From assembly GCF_016785945.1 (NCBI RefSeq), contig NZ_JAEMEF010000018.1:1-64000 (forward strand): DNA of 64,000 nt. Reading direction: 5' to 3'. The translations under genes and the position numbers were made by a program. The notes under the pieces were generated by a model that did not search any database, was not told where the DNA came from, and saw nothing but the letters and a program-made list of their open reading frames with translations. This document shows positions 55,938 to 63,601 of this stretch, piece after piece. This stretch comes from Olleya sediminilitoris. Lineage in GTDB: Bacteria; Bacteroidota; Bacteroidia; Flavobacteriales; Flavobacteriaceae. Position 1 is the stretch's first letter, and every line of letters starts with the position of its first letter.

Positions 55938-57341
55938 TTATTCTTTCAAGAAAGCTAGGTTCTCAGGATAAACTTTCATGCTTTTTATCATTTTTGATGC
56001 CCGTTTGAAATTGTACTCTTTGACATTATAGAGAGTTAGTTCTTTCCAGTCTTTCTGAATGTCATCTAGAACCAACTCCAACCTATCATCATTATTGAAT
56101 ATTATGCACTTTTCCAGTTTGTGCCTGAGGTGTTCAAATTTCTCCGAGTTTAGCCTATGTTTTTCACTTAGATTACTGGGTTTGATAACTTTATTAACCG
56201 TACCTAGTAAAGTACTAATTCCAGCCATAATAGCAACCCATACGATTATATCTTCTTTGTCATTAGGCATCTGTTTCAAGTAGAAAGTTAAACCAGCTAT
56301 TATTGCTGGTATACCAACAATTAACCAAGAAAGAACCTCAGAAAATGTATTAAGGTGTCTCGATTCGATTCTATGTGCATGTTCAAGAGTGTGAATCTTT
56401 CTCATCCAATCTAAGCCAAGTAGTTTCTGCTTGTTATAGTATTTCTTAATTTCTCTGTCAATGTTATAAAGGCTTGGGAAAATATTAATTTGTTCATACT
56501 TAAAGCCCGTATCTGAGTCGTTCTTTGGACCCACAACTTTTGACAAATCATTTAGCCCTTCATCCGAATTGAATAAGAACAAAGTTGCGGTTAGGGGTGT
56601 GTTAGAATTTGAACTATGATATTCATTTATTGAAACAGAATATTCTTGTCCTATCGTTACTGTTTCACTAGAAGTTTTTTTAATCGTAACATTTTCTATG
56701 TCAACATTTAACTCAGACCTTCTTTTAGTTAATCCTTTGTCATCTTTTTCAGACTTCCAATCTATTCTATACAGGCTTTTTTCTGAAGTATCATCTGTTG
56801 CCAAAACTTCATACCTGTTGTTAGAGATGCTACCAACTAATACATGGCTTTGAGCATTAAAGAGATGGGAATGAACTTTGTATTTTCCATATTCATTTTC
56901 TTTAAATTTATTTTCAAAAGATTCATCCCAAATATGAAGTCTCAAAATTTTACGATTATTCTCAGACTCATACCTATACAATTCAATCGATAAAAAACCT
57001 TGTGAGCCGATTCCAGCTTTTGGATTGTCCTTTTTGAAAAATGTTAAGCCTTCAAAAATTAATCGCCATGCAAATTGTGTGTTTATTCTTCTTCTAGCTT
57101 TAAAAGCTTTTAAGGAATAGTCTGATAGTATTATGAGTTTAATAAAGCTTATAGCCACAGATGATTCATTAACTGAGTATTTACTCAGAATCTCATCATA
57201 TTCTAATAAATTTTTGTCTCGGTAAATGCGTAAGACTAAATTGTCAATATCAATCCTAACATGAAATTCACTTGGGACAATATGTTTCAATAGATTATCT
57301 CCAGTTGCTTTAAATTGATATTTTGAAATGTATGATTCCAT
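55938..57341 (-). CDS. Cassette protein with cupin-like region and 2-TM SLATT-like C-terminus
   Basis: 467 residues, no signal. The middle (about 150-185) has YGKYKVHSHLFNAQSHVLVG, a His-rich stretch like a metal-binding cupin strand. From about 310 the protein is helical: HTLEHAHRIESRHLNTFSEV, TM1 (~338-357, SWLIVGIPAIIAGLTFYLK), TM2 (~366-386) and a long tail KHRLNSEKFEHLRHKLEKCI. This layout is that of SLATT effector domains, which act in nucleotide-signal immunity as membrane-perturbing modules. The match is by eye only. Cassette boxes: GTTGTACGC (55920) and GCGTACAAC (57363-57371), a perfect 9-bp inverted pair. Confidence 0.65.
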   Translation of the reverse strand: MESYISKYQFKATGDNLLKHIVPSEFHVRIDIDNLVLRIYRDKNLLEYDEILSKYSVNESSVAISFIKLIILSDYSLKAFKARRRINTQFAWRLIFEGLTFFKKDNPKAGIGSQGFLSIELYRYESENNRKILRLHIWDESFENKFKENEYGKYKVHSHLFNAQSHVLVGSISNNRYEVLATDDTSEKSLYRIDWKSEKDDKGLTKRRSELNVDIENVTIKKTSSETVTIGQEYSVSINEYHSSNSNTPLTATLFLFNSDEGLNDLSKVVGPKNDSDTGFKYEQINIFPSLYNIDREIKKYYNKQKLLGLDWMRKIHTLEHAHRIESRHLNTFSEVLSWLIVGIPAIIAGLTFYLKQMPNDKEDIIVWVAIMAGISTLLGTVNKVIKPSNLSEKHRLNSEKFEHLRHKLEKCIIFNNDDRLELVLDDIQKDWKELTLYNVKEYNFKRASKMIKSMKVYPENLAFLKE

Positions 57342-57362
57342 TATTTTTTTATCTCGCTAATT

Positions 57363-57497
57363 GCGTACAACGTTTATGTATAAGAATAGTTGCGGGTTTG
57401 TATGCGAGGATTTTCCGAAGGAAAATCAGACGTTACAAACACGCAAAGACCTTTGATTAAGCACTTAACCGCAATTATTTTTATACGGTGTTGTGCG
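57363..57497. repeat. Cassette-spacer palindrome S2 (attC-like, multi-arm)
   Basis: 135 bp. Left: GCGTACAAC, spacer GTTTAT, stem GTATAAGAATAGTTGCGG. Right: stem CCGCAATTATTTTTATAC, spacer GGT, box GTTGTGCG. Inside lie further nested arms: GTTTGTA ... TACAAAC and GATTTTCC-gaa-GGAAAATC. The left box belongs to the 55938 cassette, the right to the 57510 cassette. Confidence 0.8.
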
Positions 57498-57509
57498 TTC
57501 GTTTTTTTA

Positions 57510-58103
57510 TCAATTACATCCAATTTTCGGAAGACATAACATTTGTGGTAAACCTCCCAAAATTGATATTCCTACTTTTTCAGATTCCAATTTAAAATAT
57601 AGAATATTATTCTCAATCTTTTCAGGTAATTCATTCGGTAAACTCATTCGATAAATAATTGCCTTTTCCAAATTATCACTTAAAAAAGCTATGTTACTTA
57701 TTCCACGAGGCGATTCCATTTTTCCAATTCCGATAGTTTTAAAATTCTTGATTACGTGATAAGAATTCTGATTATTCAAATCCCTTAATTTTCCCAAATA
57801 AGTAATTTCAGTTTTTGAGTGTAATTCGGTCAATATTTGTTTTTCCAAAATTTTGTTTTCAGAAACAAATTGTTTGTAAAACTGTAATTCAGATAAACCA
57901 AAAGCATACTTTTCAGTCAATTCTTTTCCGTTCATATTTTGATTGAAAACTAAAGTATCCAAAATTATGTCAGATTTATTCTTTTCCGTTTCTGCTTGAT
58001 ATTCCGCAATTCTGTTATTCCACGGGTCAATTTGTTTCTGCTTTTGATTACAACTAATCAACAGAAATAAAATCGGTAAAAAAAGAATTTTATTCAAACT
58101 CAC
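57510..58103 (-). CDS. Cassette-borne lipoprotein of unknown function
   Basis: 197 residues from the GTG at 58103, directly before the signal (SLNKILFLPILFLLISC, lipobox LLISC). The open frame upstream to 58205 runs into the IS110 left end and is not credible. The mature part is hydrophilic with no recognised domain (NNRIAEYQAETEKNKSD, GKMESPRGISNIAFL); two late cysteines (LCLPKIGCN). Cassette boxes: GTTGTGCGT (57490-57498) and ACGCACAAC (58121-58129), a perfect 9-bp pair. Confidence 0.65.
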   Translation of the reverse strand: MSLNKILFLPILFLLISCNQKQKQIDPWNNRIAEYQAETEKNKSDIILDTLVFNQNMNGKELTEKYAFGLSELQFYKQFVSENKILEKQILTELHSKTEITYLGKLRDLNNQNSYHVIKNFKTIGIGKMESPRGISNIAFLSDNLEKAIIYRMSLPNELPEKIENNILYFKLESEKVGISILGGLPQMLCLPKIGCN

Positions 58104-58138
58104 AATGTTTTTCTTAAATGACGCACAACTAGTTATAT

Positions 58139-58716
58139 AACAACTAATATAGTTGTTTTTGGGGTTGTATTTCCCGTTATGACCATTTTTGTTAGTACCT
58201 ATCAAATAAGTGTCATTTTATTATAGTTGTATTTTTTATAATTAAAAGCTAAATTACAATAATGCGTTTGCAAGTACAATACGTATAACTACGTATTTTT
58301 TAGCTAGTGATTATTTTGTGTTTTAAAAAGTGACCGTAATTAATTGTTTAATTTTAGTCTACCTATTTTTGGACAACACATTATGTAGTTACGCTGGGTT
58401 AACACCAGTGATCCGTCAAAGTGGGAGTAGTGTAAAAGGACGTCCTAGAATTAGTAAAATAGGGAATCAAAAGCTCCGCAATTTATTATTTATGTGCAGT
58501 TTTAATGCCTGTAAATATAACTATGCTTGCAAAGCAATTTATGATCGATTAGTAGCCAAAGGGAAGAGCAAAAAATTAGCATTAATAGCGGTGTGTAATA
58601 CACTACTAAAACAAGTTTTTGCAATAGCAAAATCAGGACTAACTTATGATAATAATTATAGAAGTGTTTTATTGAAAAATTAATGAGTTTTTACTTGTTT
58701 TTAACAACAGTACTTT
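58139..58716 (+). mobile_element. IS110-family mini-element, complete copy C
   Basis: About 578 bp between the AAC of one cassette (58127-58129, then TAGTTATAT) and the GTT of the next. Left part (58139-58324) is non-coding with two hairpins: AACAACTA-ata-TAGTTGTT at the tip and AATACGTA-taac-TACGTATT (58278-58297). Right part holds the last ~117 codons of an IS110-type transposase. The intervening recombinase N-terminus (RuvC-like DEDD domain) is missing. The nearly identical copy at 62030-62605 has the same internal joint. Confidence 0.82.
58330..58683 (+). pseudogene. IS110-family transposase, C-terminal fragment
   Basis: 117 codons without internal stop. SYAGLTPVIRQSGSSVKGRP and ISKIGNQKLRNLLFMCSFNA are the Transposase_20 (IS116/IS110/IS902) signature; the Ser of QSGSS is the expected catalytic serine of this domain. 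The N-terminal DEDD domain is absent, so the fragment cannot work alone. It is the only copy here with an open frame, the others carry a stop after GN. Confidence 0.85.
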
Positions 58717-58732
58717 GTTAGGCAACGTTTTT

Positions 58733-60775
58733 TTAATTCGTAGGTAATCCTAGTTTCTCGAATAGAATTCGGTTTCTCATTTTGGCATCTTTCAATAATT
58801 TTTGATATGATATTACTTCAATATATGCATTGTATTTATCGTGAAATTTAAAATAACCCATTGAATCAGGTGTCTTTTTAAAATCTTTATCGTCTAAAAC
58901 TTGTTTTAAATTTTCATTGAAATCTAAAACTATATAAGCGTAAAATGGTGTGTTTGCATTAATAAAATCAATTTTTTTCCCTTTTCTGTCAACGCCTTTA
59001 TTATCTCTTATTGTTCTTATATATTGTAAAACTTGGTCAACTGGATTTTTTTTATAAGATTCAGTTGTGTAACCTTGTCTTTCTGGTCTTTTGAACTCAA
59101 TTATAGTAAATGAATGATGTGGTGCTTCGTCATTCACGAAAGCAAAACTATCATTAAATATTAATAAATCTGGTCTTTGTAAATCTTCGCTATCCGATAC
59201 TTTTATACTTTTAAAAGATTTATCAGAGGAAAGATAATTATGGTAAGATAATCTTTCGTCTATTAACCATAAATTCTGTTTGTCGTAGCTAATTTCGTCA
59301 GATTCCGAACGAATAGGGAAGAAGATATTATGTATAGTTTCCTCTGTTTGAAATTTATTATCTTCTATTCCTAAGAATTTATCTAATAGTTCAATAACAG
59401 CTTTTCTATGAACTATATGTTTCGCTAGATTTGCCTTTCCAATGTCATTAAACTTTTCTATATACTCAGCATATTTTTCCTGATACTCTTCTGTATTTTG
59501 TATATCCTCATTTGCATTTAGAACTTCTTCTCCTAATTCTTTTATTTCTGATTCGAGTTCATTTTGCGCTTTAAAAAGTTCAATATCAAGTTTATTACCT
59601 TTTAAATTTGGTGGTAATTTCTTTATAGTTTCAGGATGATATTTTAATATTGTTTTATATTGAGGTGAAGAACTATAAATATGAGATTGATAATTTTCAA
59701 ACTTTTCTTCTCTCACACTTGATAAATATGGTTCAAGAAGTTTTTCTATTTCTTCTACCGCATTATTTCTAATGTTTTTGATTGTTATTTCACTAGAATC
59801 ATCTTCCTCTTCATCCTCGTTTTGTTCTAAAATATTAAAATCGATTCTTTCACTATCTACAGCTTCATCAAAAACTGTACTTGTCAAATAGGCGTGATAA
59901 ACAAAATGATTACCATCTTCATCATTTATTCTTCTTCCTAAATCTGATATATATTTATTTAACAATTCGAATTTTACTTCTCTGTTATTTGCACAATAAT
60001 GAATTTGATGACTCATTCTTGTATTAAATACTCTTAAAAGATATAAATGAAATGTATTATCATTTATTGTTAATTCTGACTCTTTAATAGAACCTTTAAA
60101 AGTATTTTTATAATAATCTTGTAATAATACTTTTTGTCCATTTTGTTCTCTTAAAGTTATATATGGACATTTATTTTGTAAAAAATAAATAAGAAAATGT
60201 TCTACTATTTTTTCTGCAATATCTTCTAAAGGTTTTGGACAAAATTTCTGATATTCTTCTCTATAATGATTTAATTCAACCTTAGTCCAAGATTTACTTT
60301 CTGAGTTAGATTCTTCTTTAAAGTCAAAAATACCATTACCGATTTGCTTAAACGTGAAACTGCGTGTTAAATAACTTCCATTTGATTGAAAAGAACTATT
60401 GTAATTAACGTGATTAAATGCTTTTAAAGCAACAAATCTTCCAATTCCTTTAGCTCCTTTTTCAATTTTATAATCAGATTCTGCTGTTAAAAAAGAGTTT
60501 AAATTATTGTCATTAAAACCAGAGCCATTATCGTGTATTAAAAAACTATTTACAGGATATATGTCTACAACTTTTAGATTCTCATACGTTTCTTTTTTAC
60601 CATTTCGTATTATATCAATAATAATCTGTCCAGAATCAAGATTACCTTTTTCTTCAATTGCGTGTATAGAATTACTTATTGCTTCAAATAAAGGCCATAA
60701 GGCTTTTCTTTTCGGCAATTTTGTATTTCTAACTTTTCCTGCAATGTTTGTATGAAACTCTCTTTTTTTCGTCAT
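58733..60775 (-). CDS. Cassette-borne GHKL ATPase fused to a PD-(D/E)xK-like nuclease
   Basis: 680 residues. N-terminal Bergerat ATPase: N box LFEAISNSIHAIEE (Glu31, Asn35), G1 IHDNGSGF (Asp82), G2 KGAKGIGRFVAL (107-113). A middle transducer-like region has long acidic helices (NEDEEEDDSSEITIKNIRNN, ELESEIKELGEEVLNANED). C-terminal domain has RPDLLIF (Asp536) and TIIEFKRPERQGY (Glu560, Lys562), the D...ExK core of a restriction-like nuclease. Such ATPase-nuclease fusions often defend against phages or plasmids. Cassette boxes: GTTAGGCAAC (58717-58726) and GTTGCCTAAC (60788-60797), perfect 10-bp pair and the one canonical GTTRRRY/RYYYAAC pair in the array. Confidence 0.8.
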   Translation of the reverse strand: MTKKREFHTNIAGKVRNTKLPKRKALWPLFEAISNSIHAIEEKGNLDSGQIIIDIIRNGKKETYENLKVVDIYPVNSFLIHDNGSGFNDNNLNSFLTAESDYKIEKGAKGIGRFVALKAFNHVNYNSSFQSNGSYLTRSFTFKQIGNGIFDFKEESNSESKSWTKVELNHYREEYQKFCPKPLEDIAEKIVEHFLIYFLQNKCPYITLREQNGQKVLLQDYYKNTFKGSIKESELTINDNTFHLYLLRVFNTRMSHQIHYCANNREVKFELLNKYISDLGRRINDEDGNHFVYHAYLTSTVFDEAVDSERIDFNILEQNEDEEEDDSSEITIKNIRNNAVEEIEKLLEPYLSSVREEKFENYQSHIYSSSPQYKTILKYHPETIKKLPPNLKGNKLDIELFKAQNELESEIKELGEEVLNANEDIQNTEEYQEKYAEYIEKFNDIGKANLAKHIVHRKAVIELLDKFLGIEDNKFQTEETIHNIFFPIRSESDEISYDKQNLWLIDERLSYHNYLSSDKSFKSIKVSDSEDLQRPDLLIFNDSFAFVNDEAPHHSFTIIEFKRPERQGYTTESYKKNPVDQVLQYIRTIRDNKGVDRKGKKIDFINANTPFYAYIVLDFNENLKQVLDDKDFKKTPDSMGYFKFHDKYNAYIEVISYQKLLKDAKMRNRILFEKLGLPTN

Positions 60776-60787
60776 TTTTTGTCAAAT

Positions 60788-60987
60788 GTTGCCTAACGTT
60801 CAGTATAAGAAACGTAGGGCAGGTGATAAGCGATACGTTTCGGTTTGGTACTAAGCCAAATATAATATTTTGCTTTTATCTTTTTTGTTGAAAATGCCAA
60901 ATTTTATATTTGGCGACTTTATAAATAAACACAGACTTTTCGGAAAGCCTTAATTGCCCTATGTTTTTTATACATTGTTGCCTGCTG
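60788..60987. repeat. Cassette-spacer palindrome S3 (attC-like, long)
   Basis: 200 bp. Left: GTTGCCTAAC, spacer GTTCA, stem GTATAAGAAACGTAGGGCA. Right: stem TGCCCTATGTTTTTTATAC, spacer ATT, box GTTGCCTGCTG. A second arm inside pairs GCCAAATATAATATTTTG with CCAAATTTTATATTTGGC in part (TTTGGTACTAAGCCAAATAT ... ATATTTGGC). Confidence 0.75.
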
Positions 60988-60991
60988 TTTT

Positions 60992-61972
60992 TTATTCTTT
61001 AGTCAATGTTGCTGTTTTACCAGTCTTTTTCATCTCTATTTCATCAAACTCATCAGGTTTTATTTCTGATAAAAAGTATGTTTTTTGAATCAGTTTATCA
61101 ATGGAATAAATTCTATTATTAATCTCTATAACATCTCCACTGAAAGAGTCAAAATAATAGCTAATGTTTTCTGAATTATATTTTTTAGATTCGTTCTCAT
61201 TTTTAAAAATAAAGTTTCCTATAAAATTTTTTTCTAACCATTCAGAAGTGTATTCCTCAGATGCTGTGCCACCTCCTCCATTCCAATAACCATCTTCAGA
61301 AATTATTTTAGTGTTACTTTTAAAAAAAGTATATTCTTTATCTTCCTTCTTTAAGGTAAGAGTATTTTGATTTATACTTATAATTTTTATTTTATTATTA
61401 GTATTTGAATTTAAAGAAAAATCTATCTCAAGAATGCTAGGCTCCATAAAATTTTGATTACAAATAAGTACTGGTTTTTTATCAAATTCTGAATATACTA
61501 TATCAGAGTAAAATTCACTATTTCCATAAGCATCTTTTATAAGTTTATTTTCTTCTAAAATTGTTTTAAACTCTTTTGATAACCATAATATTTCATTGTC
61601 CATAAAATATTTTATTAATTCAGGTGTAATTTTAGGTTTAGTCTCTGAAAGAAAACCATTAAAAAGATAAACCTTTGTATTTTCTATATTTGTACCAACC
61701 CATTCACCTTTTATGTTTTTATTTCCGTTTTTTATTTCTTGAAAAATGTTTGTGTGTTCTGTAATTGTTATTTGATGATTGAATTCGAATTTACCTAGTT
61801 TTTTTCCTTTAGGTTTATCTCTATAAATTAATCCTGATTTTGCAGTAACATATCTTATTTCTTGTGCTGGCTTACTTATTTGAATCTTAACTTTTTTATC
61901 GTTTTCACCGTCTTTTTTGTTCTCACAGGCAAACATTAAAATTGTTATTAATAATAAAAATATATTTTTCAT
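60992..61972 (-). CDS. Cassette-borne lipoprotein with SH3-like domain
   Basis: 326 residues. Lipobox LMFAC (Cys16). Residues about 40-110 look like a bacterial SH3 domain (VTAKSGLIYRDKPKGKKLGK, QITITEHT, GEWVGTNIENTKVYLFNGFL). The remainder is unassigned. Typical for exported flavobacterial proteins. Cassette boxes: GTTGCCTGCTG (60977-60987) and TAGCTGGCAAC (62010-62020), an imperfect pair (9 of 11). Confidence 0.72.
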   Translation of the reverse strand: MKNIFLLLITILMFACENKKDGENDKKVKIQISKPAQEIRYVTAKSGLIYRDKPKGKKLGKFEFNHQITITEHTNIFQEIKNGNKNIKGEWVGTNIENTKVYLFNGFLSETKPKITPELIKYFMDNEILWLSKEFKTILEENKLIKDAYGNSEFYSDIVYSEFDKKPVLICNQNFMEPSILEIDFSLNSNTNNKIKIISINQNTLTLKKEDKEYTFFKSNTKIISEDGYWNGGGGTASEEYTSEWLEKNFIGNFIFKNENESKKYNSENISYYFDSFSGDVIEINNRIYSIDKLIQKTYFLSEIKPDEFDEIEMKKTGKTATLTKE

Positions 61973-62029
61973 TTTTTCTGTTTTTCCTATGTTGAGTTTC
62001 GTTTACAAATAGCTGGCAACTGTTTATAT

Positions 62030-62605
62030 AACAACTAATATAGTTGTTATTGGGGTTGTATTTCCCGTTATGACAATTTTTGTTAGTACCTATCAAATAA
62101 GTGTCATTTTATTATAGTTGTATTTTTTATAATTAAAAGCTAAATTACAATAATGCGTTTGCAAGTACAATACGTATAACTACGTATTTTTAGCTAGTGA
62201 TTATTTTGTGTTTTAATAAGTGACCGTAATTAATTGTTTAATTTTAGTCTACCTATTTTTGGACAACACATTATGTAGTTACGCTGGGTTAACACCAGTA
62301 ATCCGTCAAAGTGGGAGTAGTGTAAAAGGACGTCCGCGAATTAGTAAAATAGGGAATTAAAAGCTTAGAAATTTATTATTTATGTGCAGTTTTAATGCCT
62401 GTAAATATAACTATGCTTGCAAAGCAATTTATGATTGATTAATAGCTAAAGGAAGCGCAAAAAAATAGCATTAATAGCTGTTTGTAATACACTATTAAAA
62501 CAAGCTTTTGCAATAGTAATATCAGGATTAAGTTATGATAATAATTATAGAAGTGCTTTATTGAAAAATTAATGCGTTTTTACTTGTTTTTAACTACAGT
62601 ACTTT
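62030..62605 (+). mobile_element. IS110-family mini-element, complete copy D
   Basis: Same layout, ends and internal joint as the copy at 58139-58716, by eye differing at scattered positions. Left junction TAGCTGGCAAC-TGTTTATAT at 62010-62029, right end AGTACTTT at 62598-62605 followed by the box GTTACCTGTAG. Both left-end hairpins are kept although the transposase fragment is broken. Confidence 0.82.
62220..62572 (+). pseudogene. IS110-family transposase fragment, decayed
   Basis: Same 3' region as 58330-58683, but GGGAATTAA places a stop after the GN of IGNQ, and a small indel in the later part (GGAAGCGC for GGGAAGAGC) shifts the frame. Non-coding in practice. Confidence 0.8.
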
Positions 62606-62620
62606 GTTACCTGTAGTTTT

Positions 62621-63457
62621 TTATTCCGCAACTTGTTTTAATAATTCCGCAGTTTTTGGTCCGATTTCTCCGTTGTATTTTAATTCAGATGCTTTTTTAT
62701 AAGTCAGCATTTGGTAAAAAATACAAGCGTTTAAAAAAGCTCCATATTTATTTGGATGGCTATCATCTTCATAAAGTTCAATTTCTGGATGTTTTGTCAA
62801 AACTTCGTAGAATTTATTTCCGTTGTCAGATTTCAACAAGCTGTTTTTCTGTGCAACTAAATCGTACGATTCATTTATTAGTTTAGTTTCTTGTTCTAAA
62901 TTCTCGAGAGTTGGCGAACAGCATCTATCTTTTTCTATCGATTTATCAATCATTCTTGATGGATAGCAGTATTGTTCGGGATATTCATTTTTAGAAGGCC
63001 AAGTATTGAAAAGTATAAATTTACATTTTGGATTAGAAACTAACTTTTTAATATCCGAAATCGCTTTATTTACTTTTAAATCACGATTTTCAGGAATCAA
63101 GACGCTCACAGTTCCAGTTTGCAGAATAATAACATCCCATTTTTTTTCGGCTATTTTTATTTCAGTTTCAGAGGTTTCTCCTTCTTCTTTTTTTCTTGTA
63201 CGAATTCCGTTTTCTGTGCGAGAAGTGATTATGTCAGATAAATGACCAGATAATGATTGTCCAGGCAAGGTGCTTTGGTCAATTTTGATATTCGGGTGAG
63301 TTTCGTTTAGCATCATTTGAAGGGTTTGTGGCATATCATAAAAATAGGTTAGACTATTTCCAATAAACAGCACATTTATTTCCTCAGAAGTTTGTGTTTT
63401 ATGCGATTTACAACTCGTAAATGCAATAGTCAAAATGATTAGCAGAAAGTTTCTCAT
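62621..63457 (-). CDS. Cassette-borne SGNH/GDSL hydrolase lipoprotein
   Basis: 278 residues. Lipobox AFTSC (Cys16). Block I is NVLFIGNSLTYFYDMP with the nucleophile Ser in GNSLT; DVIILQTGTVSVL fits block III; block V is YEDDSHPNKYGAF (Asp and His of the triad). SGNH hydrolases act as esterases or deacetylases on sugars or lipids. Cassette boxes: GTTACCTGTAG (62606-62616) and TTACAGGTAAC (63461-63471), 10 of 11 matched. Confidence 0.82.
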   Translation of the reverse strand: MRNFLLIILTIAFTSCKSHKTQTSEEINVLFIGNSLTYFYDMPQTLQMMLNETHPNIKIDQSTLPGQSLSGHLSDIITSRTENGIRTRKKEEGETSETEIKIAEKKWDVIILQTGTVSVLIPENRDLKVNKAISDIKKLVSNPKCKFILFNTWPSKNEYPEQYCYPSRMIDKSIEKDRCCSPTLENLEQETKLINESYDLVAQKNSLLKSDNGNKFYEVLTKHPEIELYEDDSHPNKYGAFLNACIFYQMLTYKKASELKYNGEIGPKTAELLKQVAE

Positions 63458-63460
63458 AAA

Positions 63461-63601
63461 TTACAGGTAACGTTGTTGTATATGGTTTGTTGCGTGTTTT
63501 AAGCACCTAATTTAGCAAATACAAACCGAATAGAAAATCCGAGAGGATTTTCGTAAGTAGGCTAGAACTAGCAATAAATTATATACGGTGTTAGCCACTG
63601 G
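63461..63601. repeat. Cassette-spacer palindrome S4 (attC-like, multi-arm)
   Basis: 141 bp. Left: TTACAGGTAAC, spacer GTTGTT, stem GTATATGGTTTGTTGC. Right: stem GCAATAAATTATATAC, spacer GGT, box GTTAGCCACTGG. Nested arm GAAAATCC-gaga-GGATTTTC inside, the counterpart of the GATTTTCC/GGAAAATC arm in S2. The right box overlaps the stop codon of the next gene. Confidence 0.8.

Noticed and set aside
58104-58205. N-terminal extension of the 57510 lipoprotein and of the 55224 lipoprotein (55842-55916)
   Set aside because: Both extensions translate spacer or IS110 end sequence and would bury the lipoprotein signal inside the protein.
58139-62605. Active IS110 insertion sequence
   Set aside because: All copies lack the N-terminal DEDD recombinase domain, and most have stops or indels in the remaining part.
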